Assembly: GCA_032433595.1 (NCBI GenBank)
Contig: JASWJB010000013.1
Coordinates: 124,001-188,000, forward strand
DNA: 64,000 nucleotides
Source: Conoideocrella luteorostrata
Lineage: Eukaryota; Ascomycota; Sordariomycetes; Hypocreales; Clavicipitaceae
Direction of reading: 5' to 3'
Shown: piece after piece, positions 32,656-45,700 of the stretch
Numbering within the stretch: the first letter of the stretch is position 1
Layout of the letters: every line of letters starts with the position of its first letter
Made by a program: the position numbers and the translations under genes
The notes under the pieces: generated by a model
The model's database searches: none
Told to the model about the DNA's origin: nothing
What the model saw: only the letters and a program-made list of their open reading frames with translations

Positions 32656-35600
32656 ATGGCCTCCCAGGTTGAGCCAATCGCCATAATTGGCATGTCATTC
32701 AAATTTCCAGGAGGAGCTGAATCTACGGATGCGTTCTGGAAGATTCTGGAGGAAAAAACTTGCACCGCCACCGACTACCCTAAAGATCGATTCAATATTG
32801 ATGCATTTTGGCATCATGATGCGAGCAGGCGAAACATTGTAAGTTCAGCATGACATTGAAAGCCCATCGAGATTTAAAACATTGACACCGAAAACTCGCA
32901 GATCAAGGCGCGTAAAGGGCACTTCCTTCAAAGCGACATCAGGAGTTTTGATGCTAGCTGCTTCTCGATTCCGTCACATGAAGTGGAATCAATGGATCCA
33001 CAACATCGTGGTCTCCTGGAATCTGCATACCATGCTTTTGAGAGCGCCGGACTACGCATGGAGGACATTAAAGGGTCTAAGACATCCGTTTATGTAGGCT
33101 GCTTTACAAGCGATTTTGCCACCATGCAGACAAGGGACACACAAAGCATGCCTAAGTACAATGCTTTAGGTACTGCCGGATCCATGCTGGCCAACCGAAT
33201 CAGCTGGTTCTTCGATCTCTGTGGAGAGAGCATGTATCTTGACACGGCCTGCTCAAGCAGCTTGGTGGCTCTTGCTCTTGCTTGCCAGAGTCTCTTATCG
33301 GGACAATCTGAGATGGCCGTGGTTGGCGGCTCCAACCTCATCATCGTTCCTGAGTTCAGTGTTTCTCTGAGCAACATGAATTTTCTCTCCCCTTCGGGAA
33401 AATGCAATAGCTTTGACGTCAAAGGGGATGGCTATGGACGCGGAGAAGGACTAGCCACTTTAGTCCTGAAGCCAGTTTCCAAGGCCGTTGCTGACAAAAA
33501 CCCCATACGAGGGCTGATCCGCTCAGTAGGGATGAACCAAGACGGTTACACCAGCGGAGGAATCACAAAGCCGAGCAAGGATATGCAGTTAAAGCTCATC
33601 CAAGACACCTACAACAAGGCTAATCTAGATATGGGACTAACACGTTTCTTCGAGGCTCATGGAACAGGCACAGCAGCCGGCGATCCTGTAGAAGCTAGAG
33701 CTATCGGAGAAGCATTTTATCATCACAGGTCGAAGGATGACCCTATTTATGTGTTAGTACCATTCATACTTCAAAAATTATCTGCCACTACTAATGCATA
33801 CTGATGCAGAGGAGCGGTCAAATCTAACTTTGGTCATCTTGAAGGTTGTAGCGGACTGGCTGGCGTTATCAAAACAATTCTGGCATTAGAAAGAGGCACG
33901 ATTCCCCCAAACGCGAACTTTCAAGAACTCAATCACGATATTGATGCAGAGTTCTTTCATCTTGAGTTTCCCACGGAGTGTTTACCGTGGCCCAAATCTG
34001 ACGATATTCGGCGTGCGTCGGTCAACTCGTTCGGGTTTGGCGGTTCCAACTGCAATGTCGTTCTTGAGTCTTCTGAAGGCTATCTAAAAAGTTTGGATTA
34101 CAAAACGTCTTATTTTTATCCCCTATGGTGCCCAATAGAAACTGAACCCTCTCATTTCCTCCACCTTCCTACTCCCGAAAATGCGAATGATGCCCCTATC
34201 GCGTTTGCTCAAGACAAGTCGCTTGAAAGAAACCACATCGAGCCATCTCAAGTTTTGTTCAAGGATCGATTAAAGCCTCAACTTCTTATATTGTCAGCCT
34301 CTGATGAGAATGGCGTTGCAAGGCAAGCCCAAAGCCTCTCCCAGCTAGCTAACGAGGACGCTCGACCACGCAGAACTCGAATCAACGCAACATTGAAAGA
34401 CGTTTTGTTCACACTGAACAGCTGCCACACGATGCTGAAATGGAAGTCCTTTAGCATTGTCGAGTCACTTGAAGACTTTTCGAAGCTCAAAGAGACCATA
34501 TCGACTCCAACCCGAGATATCGGGATCGCAAAGCCAAATCTTGGGTTGGTCTTCACTGGACAAGGAGCTCAGTGGGCTAAAATGGGCTATGAGCTGTTGG
34601 AGTGGCACGTGTTCAAGGATAGTATGCTTCGCTCTCAACGAATATTGGAAAACATAGGATGTACATGGAATCTTATTGGTAAGTTTTACTCTGCGATCCG
34701 ATGGTTTCTTTGTAATCTGCAGCTCTTGCTGACCAAACATGTCGCAGATGAGCTAGCACTCTCGGTTCGAGATAGCTCTGTGAACATCCCAACATTTAGC
34801 CAAGCGATGACAACTGCCATCCAGATCGCCCTTGTCGACACGATAGATTTTCTCAAATTCCCTTATTCAGTGGTCGTGGGTCATTCTTCCGGAGAAATCG
34901 CAGCCGCATATTGCGCAGGACTTCTTTGCCATCAATCCGCCTTAAGAGTGTCTTATTTTCGAGGTGTTTTGGCTACAAAATTATCTCAAACATCAAATCC
35001 ACGATGGGGGATGGCTAGTGTAGGATATCATCAGCCGATGTACTTCTCGAGCTGAAAGATTTCGAGAGACAGGATGCCGAGAAGTCTCTTGCGACCCAAA
35101 TCACAATCAGCTGTATCAACAGCCCAGCAAACACAACGGTATCTGGACAAGTTGCCTCACTTGATGCCTTTATTGCCTTCTTGGACTCAAAAAAAATCTT
35201 CGTTAGAAAGCTCAAAGTCGATGTGGGATATCACTCCCCGCAGATGAAGGTAGTATCAGGTGAATATGGCGAAAAACTCGGCAAACTCAGACCACGTGAA
35301 GTTACCAGCCGCGCTAAAATGGTATCATCCGTTTTAGTAAATCTTGTAGGCGTGGAAACAGTCTGTTCCGAAGAGTACTGGGTTCGTAACATGGTCTCTC
35401 CTGTGCTTTTTTCCGAGGCCGTGAGTATTTGCTGCGCAAATCGCAACCCAGAGAATACAACCAAACACCTTGATAGACGACACTTGACGCAAATCTTCAT
35501 TGATGGATGGATTGAGGTTGGGCCTCATGCGGCGTTGAGGGGACCTCTCCGTGAGATATTCGAGTCTTGCACACGGAAGGATCTTCTTTACGCCTCTCTT

Positions 35601-38600
35601 CTTTTGCGTGATAAATGTGCTATGTCCACGGTTCTCGGGACTATCGGGCAATTGTTCTGCTTGGGATTTGAGATCGACATAGATAAAGCATTTCGTTTCA
35701 GCGAGACTGAGTCCTCGATGGCACGCTTTGTCGTGGGTTTGCCACAGTATCCGTTTGACCACTCTACCATTTACTGGAGGGAGTCCACAAGGTCAAAGGC
35801 GTTCCAATTCAGGCAACATGGAAACCATCCACTCCTTGGTTGCCAAATAGCAGACTGGAATGATCAGAATACAAGGTGGCGCTTTATGATCAGTAAAGAT
35901 GAGATCCCATGGGTTTCGGATCACAAGGTTCATGGTGCTATGTGGTACCCTGCCGCAGGTATGATAGTCATGGCGGTGGAGGCTGTCAAACAGCTCGTCG
36001 CAAATGATCATCTCAATTTTGAGATACAAAACGTCACCTTTTCTGCTCCAATTATCGTGAGTGAAACTACTGCGGGCACTGAAGCTCAAATTGCTATGAC
36101 CTCAACCGCAAATGGTGGTGCGGCCAGAGAAACAGACTACGAATTCAGGATATATGTTAAGGACTCCGGCAGCTCTTGGCACGAAGTCTGCGATGGAACA
36201 ATTATCCCCAAAAAAAATCTGCATCCTGTCTTGGAAGTCAATAAACAAGACGAAGGAGAATATAAGAGCCAGTTTGCTCAGTTGGAATATGAGAAGGCGC
36301 TTGCTTCTTGCAAATGCCCAATTGAAGCCAGTGAGATGTATTCGGAAGCTGCCGAGAATTGTGGATTGCAGTATGGCCCTAGCTTTCAAGCCCTTACTCG
36401 CATATACTGTGACGAAAGAGGGCAGGCACTTGCAGAGTTAAAGAAACTTGATCAAGGAGCTGAAGACTCGTCCAGACCCTTCACAATTCACCCGGCGACT
36501 CTGGATGGTGTCTTACAGCTAGCCCTTCCTGCTCTCAGTAAGGGTCTAGAAGAACCACTTCCAACACTGGTTCCGTCAAGAGTAAGCCGGATTTGGATAG
36601 CGAGCGATGATAAGGACTCTTCGTCAATGGATAGAGGGTTCACGTCAGGATCTCACGTCGTTCATGCTCGATCAAAGCTCTCTAGCAAGCGAAGTGCCAT
36701 ATCCCACTACACAGTCTTTTCGAAGATAAATATGGACATTAAAATACAGATTGAAGGACTAGAGCTGGTTGAAGCTGCCAGAGACGAGAAACTATGGTCC
36801 AATGAGCAAGTTGTTAAACCTACATGCTATGAATTACATTGGAAAGTTGATCCGACGCTTCTTAATAAGAAGGAGCTATTTGCATACTGCCTACGGCACC
36901 GTGACGGCGGAATTAATGAGCCTCAAGAGTGGTATACAACCACTAGATTGGTACTTCTGGGATTTGCTACTGAGGCCTTGGAGGGTATGAAATTGTCCAA
37001 AGAGAAGCCTATTCCACGCTTGGAGAAGTATGCTATTTGGTTACAAGCAAGACTGAATGATTATTGGTCCTCCATACAAACAATGGATCACGAGTCACAT
37101 TTGCGTCAATCGCTACCATCTGGAGTAGAACTACAAAATTTGGCCTTGAAGACGGAGTCAACCGGCCACAGAGGGGCAATCGGTGTTCTGGTCGGTCGCA
37201 ATTTGCGAGATATTCTTTTAGGGAAAATTGATCCGCTGCAAACACTCTTTGCAGATATACAATACGTGTCTGAGTTCTATGAAGAACTAAATACGGTTGG
37301 CAAAGCATTTTCAATGCTCAATGCCTATTTAGATGCGTGGGCACATAAAGATCCTAGCCTTAAATTTATTGAGATAGGAGCGGGGACCAGCGCGACAACC
37401 AGCATAGTCCTCGACGTCATTGCAGGACTTGAGGCAGGACCGCGATACGCGGAGTATATGTTCACAGACATCAGCGCGTTTTTCTTTCCTGCGGCTCAGA
37501 AACGGTTTGAAACACATGATAGAATTTTGTATAAAGCGTTGGATATTGAGATAGATCCAAGTTCACAGGGGTTCGAGTTGGAAACCTACGACGTGGTAGT
37601 GGCCGCGAATGTCTTGCATGCCACAAAAGACCTCAAACACACTCTCTCGAACGTTCGAAAACTACTTAAACCGCAAGGGAAACTTATTCTCATGGAGATG
37701 ACAACACCTGATAGCATTGAGACCGGATTTGCTTGGGGTTCTCTGCCAGGTTGGTGGCAAGGCATGGAAGAGCATCGACAACTCAGCCCAGTAGTTGACG
37801 AACATCGCTGGGACGACGCTCTCAAGAAAACCGGCTTCAACGGGACAGAACAAATTTTTTCCGATTGGGATTCAAATGTATGCCATGGCTGGAGCATTAT
37901 GGTCTCGTCAGCTACACCTCAACAAGAAGACCAGGGTGAAACGGAGAAAGCCCTAGACAGGGCCACAGCCATAATCCCAAACATGACAATTATAGTCGAC
38001 GATGATAAGCCTAATTTGCAAATGCGCTTAGCCCAAAAAATCATGGGCATGGAATGGATGTCAGAAGAGGCTTGGACAGAGTCGGGACTATTTGTGACCT
38101 TTCATCAGCTTCTCTCTCAACAAAATTTCGCTGCGAAGCAATGCATTTTGCTTGCGGATCTAAACAAAGCACATTTGCAGGATACCAGTCCATCAATCTT
38201 CAGGCTTTACCAGAAGATACTTATGCAGTCAGAATACGTCCTATGGATTCAGACATACGAGCAAAATTCAGAATCCGCACCTTATTATGCTATGGCAGAA
38301 GGTCTTTGTCGGGTGTGTCGGAATGAAAACCCCTCTGCTAAAATTGTGACCTTGACACTGGAAATAATATACGATCAGAGCGGCCTAGAAAAAATGGCAA
38401 ATCAAATCTTCAAGGTTATGAGGGCTACGCATCAACTTTTTGCTCCAGAGCTTATTAGCCAAAACCCTGAGCTTCATAATCATGAATATATGGAGATAAC
38501 TGGCTACCTTTGTGTTAATCGCTTGCGCCAGGCGAGTTATCTCAACCAGCATGTGTTCAACCGAACGGTAAATCCGCTACAGCTGCAAAACTTCGCCGCC

Positions 38601-40841
38601 GTCCCTCCTGTTATGATGAATATCACGACTCCAGGCTTACTAGACACTATTGAATGGGTCGAGGACGCAGGAACACATGCACCTCTTACCGAAACCCAAG
38701 TAGAGGTCAGAGTGCAGGCCATCGGAGTTAACTTGAAAGATTGTCTAACTCTCCTTGGTCGCGTCAATGCGGAGTACTTAGGGAGTGAGTGTGCTGGTAT
38801 TATAAATCGCATTGGCAGTCGCGTCACAGACTTCAAGCTCGGCGATCGTGTCGCAGTGGCATATGTAAACACGTATCGCACTCTCGTACGAGCAGAAGAC
38901 AGATTTGTAATGAAAATTCCGGATTGTATGTCTTTTGAGGATGCAGCAGGGGTACCAACAGCATTCTGTACAGCATACTACTGTTTATATTCCGCTGCTC
39001 GGCTGAAGAAGGGCGAGAGCATATTAATTCATGCTGCAGCTGGAGGTACGGGTCAAGCCGTGGTTCAAATAGCACAGCATATTGATGCTGAGATCTTTGC
39101 GACCGTGGGTTCGGCATCGAAACGGGACTTTCTCGTCAGCCGTTACGGCATTCGAGAAGATCATATCTTCTATAGTCGCGATGCGTCCTTTGCTGATGGC
39201 ATAAGACGAATGACCAATGGACGAGGAGTAGATGTCGTCATCAACTCCCTATCTGGGAAGCTGCTTGTTGCATCGTGGGAGCTGATCGCCGACTATGGAC
39301 GATTTATTGAAATTGGCAGAAAAGATATTGACTCACGAGGGTTTTTGCCTATGTTTCCTTTCATCAGAAACGCTACGTTCACTGGCGTCGATCTCATGGG
39401 AATAATAGATGGAGCTGGTCAGAAGAACTTGTTTATGCTACGGGAGATTTTCAACCTAATGGCGTCGGGGGTTTTATCGCCGTCGTACCCGGTGCAGCCA
39501 CACTCAATTGACCGGGCGCATGACGCTTTCAGGCTCCTTATTAGCGGGAAGAGTACAGGGAAAGTCGTCCTTACAATGAAACAGGATGCCATAATTCCAG
39601 TCAAAGCAAGCGTGGACTCTGACTATCGATTCGCTGAGAACGCAACGTACGCTATTGCCGGTGGCTTAGGCGGTATTGGACGCCAGATCGCCCGTTGGAT
39701 GGTTCGCCGTGGAGCTTGTAATATTTTACTGCTCGTACGGTCTGGACCTCATGGTCATCCTAAGAAAATGGGTTTGATTCAAGAGCTGGAGGGCAAGCAT
39801 GTCAAGGTACACTGTGCTGTGTGTGACATCACTGACCTTGGATCGGTACGGAAGACGATACAAGATGTTGCGCGGAGCATGCCTCCGATTAAAGGCTGCT
39901 TTCAGGCAGCTATGATAATCCGGGTGAGTGTTCATATAAATCGTAAATAGATGAGCCATCGCATCAGTCATTATTAACTGATCTTGCAGGACCGGCCGTT
40001 TGAAAATATGACGTACACAGAATGGTGTCAAGCCTTACATCCCAAAGTTCAAGGCTCGTGGAATCTTCACCTGGCATTACCCGCCGGAATGGACTTTTTT
40101 ATAATGCTATCTTCGGCTGTTTGCATATTCGGCAATAGTGGCCAGGCCAATTATTCAGCTGGCAATACCTTCCAGGACGCCCTTGCTCGACACCGCGTTG
40201 CCCACGGTGAACGGGCCGTTGCTATTGATCTTGGATTGATTCTCGGCGAAGGCTGGGTAGCAGAGAGAAAGAATCTTCAACAGAGAGTGATGACTCTTGA
40301 TCAAGTGCTTCCCCTGTCACAGTCGGAGCTGTTTGCCCTATTCGACTACTTTTGCAACCCTAACACACCATTACCATCTCCGGCGTCAAGCCAGATTGTG
40401 ACGGGACTTGAGCTTCCAGCTCTCATCCTTCGCGCAGGGCGCCAAATCCCGGAGTCGATGACAAGACCACTGTTCCGTGCAATGCACCAAGTCATCCCCG
40501 GCGGTGAAACTATCACGACGGCAGCGGCAGCAGGGCAGGTTTTTGCTACTATTTTTGAAGAAGCAGGAACACTCTCACTGGCCGGAGAAGCTGTAGCGGA
40601 GGCTTTAAAGACAAAACTCTGCAAGATTTTTGGCTTGCAACCTAGTGATAAAAGCATCCATGATCGGATGGAATCCTTTGGCGTAGACTCCCTTATAGCA
40701 CTGGAAATACGTAACTGGCTAGCAAAGGATGTTAAGGCGAGTTTGGCTGCGCATGAAGTGTTAGGCGATGTGACGCTTATTGAGACAGGCTTGGCAGCAG
40801 CTAACAAAAGTGAGTTGCGACCACAACGATGGGGTAACTAA
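32656..40841 (+). CDS. highly reducing polyketide synthase (HR-PKS), frame broken in AT
   Basis: Iterative type I PKS. Exons 32656-32838, 32902-33752, 33810-34678, 34748-39923 and 39990-40841 (introns 57-69 bp), about 2643 codons. Domains: KS with DTACSSSLVA (Cys), EAHGTGTAAGD and SNFGHLEG (His pair); AT with VVGHSSGEIAAAY; DH with HKVHGAMWYP and a later LDGVLQ; C-methyltransferase with IEIGAGTSATTS (two Gly of the usual loop replaced); ER with HAAAGGTGQAVVQ; KR with AIAGGLGGIG and QANYSAGN; ACP with GVDSLIALEI. No thioesterase or condensation domain. Within AT the frame ends at about 35055 (TGA), while clear AT sequence (ADVLLELKDF, then INSPANTTVSG) continues in another frame from about 35030: one base seems missing near 35025, and no intron can explain it. 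Either a pseudogene mutation or an assembly error. The product is unknown. Confidence 0.93.
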
Positions 40842-41482
40842 GCCACTGCAATATAGCCGTTTAATTGATTATCAGCGTTTGTGACGACTACGTGTTCTTA
40901 TTGGGCTTAAATGAGGTTTTCTTTTCGATACCGAAGATACTATACTATACGATATTGATAAACCAAATACACGAACCATTTGATTAATTGATACTTGTCA
41001 CACAAAAAATGGCGTAGCCAGAGGCCACTTTTCATGTGTAGTTATTACCCTTAATTAGGCTCATATTTTTCTGTGACAATTACTGAACAGAGTCATAAGG
41101 TCCTCTGGGGTGTTTGGTGTTTTCCTTTCTTCCTGACAGAGTATGTATTGCTGTAAGGAGCGTTTGCATCCGACAACCTCAAATGCACTTGCTCAGCCAT
41201 TTCATCTCACTATCTACGGTGCTCCTAGTCAACCCAATTACGGAACCAAAGTTACGTTGGTGATTGTGTGCCGGACTGCCGTTACATGTGTGTGCTTTGG
41301 GCTAACAGGTACCTCTCCGTACCCACTTGTTCGATGCTGGCAGCGTTCACAGGATCTTACAGCCGAACTTGATCCGATCTAGCATGTCACAGCGGGGTGC
41401 TTGCTCCCTGGTGGATTCTTAAAGCCTACCTGCTACAATCGCAACAGTAACAAGACCTTGCCTACCCTACCGCTATTGCATC
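40842..41482. other. intergenic region 7
   Basis: Right edge of the polyketide cluster and promoter of the Rab-type gene. No other coding signal. Confidence 0.5.
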
Positions 41483-42212
41483 ATGCCGAGCAACCAGATG
41501 GACTGCTACATGGTACGGAGTATAGCTTCCTGTGCGGAGTACGGAGTACTTATGCCGCTATTTTCCCCACGCGCCCCAGCAGGCACGCTACTTCTTCGCG
41601 CGGTCTTACGCTAACCCTTAACCCCCCCTCCGTAGTTCAAAATCATTGTAGTAGGCAACTCCGGCGTTGGCAAGACGTGCTACTTGTCGCGATTCATAAA
41701 CGACGACTTCACGCCGTCCTTCATCCCAACCGTCGGCATCGACTTCATGATTCGAAACATTTCGATCGACGGCAAGATTGTTCGGCTGAATGTCTGGGAT
41801 GTAGCCGGCCAAGAGAAGTTCAAGACCATCACTGACGCCTACTACCAAGGGGCTGTGGGCGCTTTTCTTGTCTATGATATTACGGACGAGCGCTCTTTTA
41901 ACGGTAGGGTATCCGCATGCTACTAGGCAACAAAGCGATCGACGCTAATACGTCGAAGATATCCGGTATTGGCTCCAGAGTGTACAGCGGCGGGCGGTCA
42001 GACTTGTCGACACCGTACTGATAGGCAACAAGTGCGATTTGGAGGAAAGCCGTACGGTCTCCCGAGAACAGGGCCAAGCTCTTGCCGATACACTCGGCAT
42101 CTCATTTCTCGAGGTCTCCGCGAAGAGCGATATTAAGATCGACGAAGCCTTTAATAGCCTTGCCATCAACATTAAGAAGCACATGGATAACAGGTCTAGA
42201 GTAGCCTCGTAG
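41483..42212 (+). CDS. Rab-family small GTPase lacking the prenylation tail
   Basis: Small GTPase of the Rab8/Sec4/Ypt type. Exons 41483-41512 ([10 protein letters not shown]), 41636-41903 and 41959-42212; introns 123 and 55 bp; 183 aa with exact phases. G1 GNSGVGKT, switch [15 protein letters not shown]3 WDVAGQEKF (normally WDTAGQE), G4 GNKCD and G5 EVSAKS are all present. The middle reads [18 protein letters not shown] after splicing. It ends NRSRVAS with no C-terminal Cys, so it cannot be geranylgeranylated as ordinary Rabs (about 200 aa) are. The T-to-V change in G3 is also unusual. A diverged paralog, possibly cytosolic or decaying. Intron 1 starts inside a GTACGGAGTA motif and holds a second copy. 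Codon use looks GC-richer than the neighbouring PKS (by eye). A link to the cluster is not indicated. Confidence 0.85.
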
Positions 42213-42779
42213 GTTCTACCGGCATTGTGGTGGACGACAATAGCGATGGTGTGGTGGGCTTCAAATCGCATTGGATGTTATCATAGTCATATTGTCGGAA
42301 CAGTTTACCGCTCGGCCGCTGGAGCAAAAGTGTATGCCTACTGAAGTTCTCTCCAGCAGCTGCAATCAGGTCTTATAACCCACGCAACACATATATGCCC
42401 GCAATTATGGTGCCTATGCCACTCCACACTATGGCGTCTACAGCAGAGAGACATCCTTGGGCGGTGACAGCCCTAAATTTTACAGAAGAAGGGCGTAACG
42501 AGCGGCTGCAAGTGGCAACCCGAAAATGGACGGCTGTGTTTGCTTATCGCGACATAGAAAAGCTGGAACCAACTCATCCGGAGGCGTGGAACAATGGAAC
42601 AAGATGCATCAGGCTGGGCCGTGAATAGCCGGATTGACACGTTCACGGATGACTCCTCGGCCTCAGTCAAATTGCTAGTTGATGGATTTTCTCTTGCAAA
42701 AAAAAAAAAAAAACACTCAGCAAATTATTGAATGAAGTAAAATAGGACTTCAAACTTGGTAGAGATTGATTTGCACTGT
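42213..42779. other. convergent intergenic region with an A16 run
   Basis: Between the Rab-type gene and the TPR end of the NLR-like gene. A run of about 16 A at 42697-42713. The frame at 42395-42628 is unrecognised. No gene claimed. Confidence 0.4.
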
Positions 42780-45700
42780 CTACCGTAGCCGCAGAATACT
42801 CTTCAGCTCTTGGAGCCACTGCTCGATTGACGGCGGCGGCCCGGCGTCACCAAAAACCGCCGCTACCCTCGCCTCCGAATACTCTATAAAATGATGGTCC
42901 TGACAAGTGGTCACCAAGTCTCTAGGCTCGTCCATTTCATACTTTTCAAAGCACTGCCTGCAGAAATCAATATCCATGCACGACTTACAGGCAAATCGGT
43001 CTGCGTCTACGCCAATATTGCCCTTACACCCATCACAAACCACCCAGTACTTTTTAAGACTATCGGATGCCGAGAGCGAAAATGCACGAAGTGACAGTTT
43101 GTCTTCATCAACCCATCGAAGCATTGCGCAGAGATAGGTGAGAAAGTTTCTCTGGCAGGTTGGATATCGTATGTACAAATCGACCAGTTTGGTTATGTAC
43201 GATTGAGGGTTGAAGCATCTTGACAATAGAGGGTTAAATCGTAGCTTCTTGGAGTTTGATTGCTGCATCGTGTGGTGGCATCGGCTTCGGTATAATCTGC
43301 CGAGGTTACTGACTGTATCGAGTGTTGACGTATGATCCAATCCCAGCACTTCCTCGTATCCTTGCAGCGCTTGTAGGTACATATTTTCTGCGTCGCCTAG
43401 CTTGTCCTGGCCTTCGTACAGCTCGGCTAAGAAGTAGATTATAGACAGCGTTGATGTATGTTTCGATCCAAGCGCCTCTTCACATTCCTGGAGCGCCTGC
43501 ATGTACATTTTTTCCGTCTCGGCCAGCTTGTTCTGGTCGGTGTACAGCATGGTGAGATGGTATACCGCGGACAGCGATGATATATGCTTCGGTCCGAGCG
43601 CCTCGTTAAATCCATGCAGCACTCGCAAATACATCTCCTCGGCTTCATCTAACTTGCCTTGATCCTTGTAAACGTTGCCTATGTTGTTCAGCGTCGTGAG
43701 AGTCCACACGTGGTTCTGACCAAGAGCTTCGTCGAGTCCACATAGGGACCGTGTACACATCTTCTCCGCTTCATCCAGTCTGCCTTGGTCTCTGTAGAGA
43801 CTGCCTAGGTTGCCAATTGTGAGCAACGTGGTCGTATGTTTCCGTCCCAGTGACTTCTCGTATCCCTGAATCGCCCGTACATACATCTTCTCTGCCTTGT
43901 CTAGCTTGCCCTTGTTTAAATAGAGGTTGCCTAGGTTATTCACCGTAAAGAGCGTCGATGTGTGGTTTGGCCCCAGCGCTACCTCTCTTCCCTCTAGTGC
44001 CTGTATGTACAACTCCTCTGCTTCATCGAGTTTATTCTGATCAGCCCGAAGACGTGCGAGATGATGAATGGTGTCTAGAGTTGATGGGTGCTGTGGTCCA
44101 AGTACCAAATCCCTTCCGTGAAGCGCCCGTGTAGACAAATTCTCTGCCTCATCCAGTCTGCCTTGCTCCCAGTATATCATTCCCAGGTTGTGGACTGTAG
44201 ATAGCGTTAATTCGTGCTTCGGTCCAAGCATTTCCTCGTATTCTTGGAGCGCACGCATATACATCCTCTCTGCCTCATCTCGCTTTCCTTGGTCCGCATA
44301 AAGCAAACAAAGCCTTTGAAATGCTCGTTCTAGTCCATTCTCAAGGATGCGGTCGTTTGGTATGAATGACAAGCATCTAGCCGCATGCTGGAGAAGTCGT
44401 CGCTGGGTAAGCCACCACCTATCTGTCTCCATCCCGGCAACGTGAAAGCCAATAAATTTAAATGCTAATTTCGCCAGCTCATGATCCCACTCCTGGTTTA
44501 GGGCATGAATTGTCCACGAGTGTATACAGCTATGCATGCTGTATCCTTTTGACTCAACCAACTCCTGCGAAGAAACGTCTCTTTCAACCAGGTCGTAGTC
44601 ACACAGCACCCGAATTGCGTTGGTGAAGCTTATTTCATCCTTGGTAAGCTCACATATCCACTCTGGATCTTCTGAATCTCCATGCCTAAGAAGTTCGAAC
44701 CAAACATCTCGGTTATCAAAATATGCCCACAGTTGAAGAAGCTTGACTGAAAGTTTGTTTCGTTCTTTTATATGGTCAAGTGAGAGTTGCCAGGTGGAGT
44801 AGAGCATTCGATCTTCATATGACATTAATATAGGACTTGTCTTCTGCAACTCTAACCACGATGCCTCATATAATCGAAGGTAGTCCGAGAAGCTAATTGC
44901 CACTTGGTTAAGATATGCTCCAGCTGTGGCCAGTGCAAGTGGAAGTCCGTCCAACTTCTGAGCAAGTTTGGTTGCATCAGGATCTGTTATTCGACTTAGC
45001 GCTGTTTTCTAAAATCTCAATGTGTCTTACCATTGACTGAGTCTTCTCGTCTTGAGTTAGCCAACAGGATGTCCAGGCTATCGTTCTCGTTCTCCAGCTT
45101 CCTAACTCGCAATTGATGGCCAATCGTGACTTGGGAGGACCTAGTAGTGATGATAATGGATCCCTGGTATGATTCAGGTAGGAATTTTTGAATATCTACA
45201 GACGTAGGATCCCCAGTACCGGGTACTTTAGGATTGTCGTAGTTGTCATATACCACCAACCATCGCGTATTCCTAGGCATGCTCAACCAAGCTTTGACAC
45301 CATCTACTACCTCATCGAGATTTCGTTGCAAGTCTACACTGCATAGCTGACCAAATGAGGGATGCTCCCGTAGAATCTGCCTTGCCACGTTAAAAAAGCT
45401 CTGCTTCACAGAATTTTCATCCTTGATATTTAGCCAGAATATCGCCGAGTAATAGTCCTTATGTCGCTTCGCATATGCAACAGCCAATTGTGTCTTGCCG
45501 ATCCCTCCAAGGCCATGAAGAACAACGGCACGACGGGAGCCATCTCCGCTCAAGGCGTTATATATATCTCCGAGCTCATTGTCTCTTGCTACGAAGCGTT
45601 GGATGTCAGAGACTGCAGAGAGACTAAATGGGATCGAAAAGTTTTCGCGTTTGATTCCTGTGCACATTAGTACCGCCTGTATTGATATCTCGACGTCAAT

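Noticed and set aside
33090..39120. Several 60-140 codon antisense frames in the PKS
   Set aside because: Domain motifs and codon structure belong to the plus strand throughout.
42695..42715. A16 run as the tail of a retroposed copy
   Set aside because: No source gene or target duplication; the adjacent Rab gene has introns, so it is not a processed copy.
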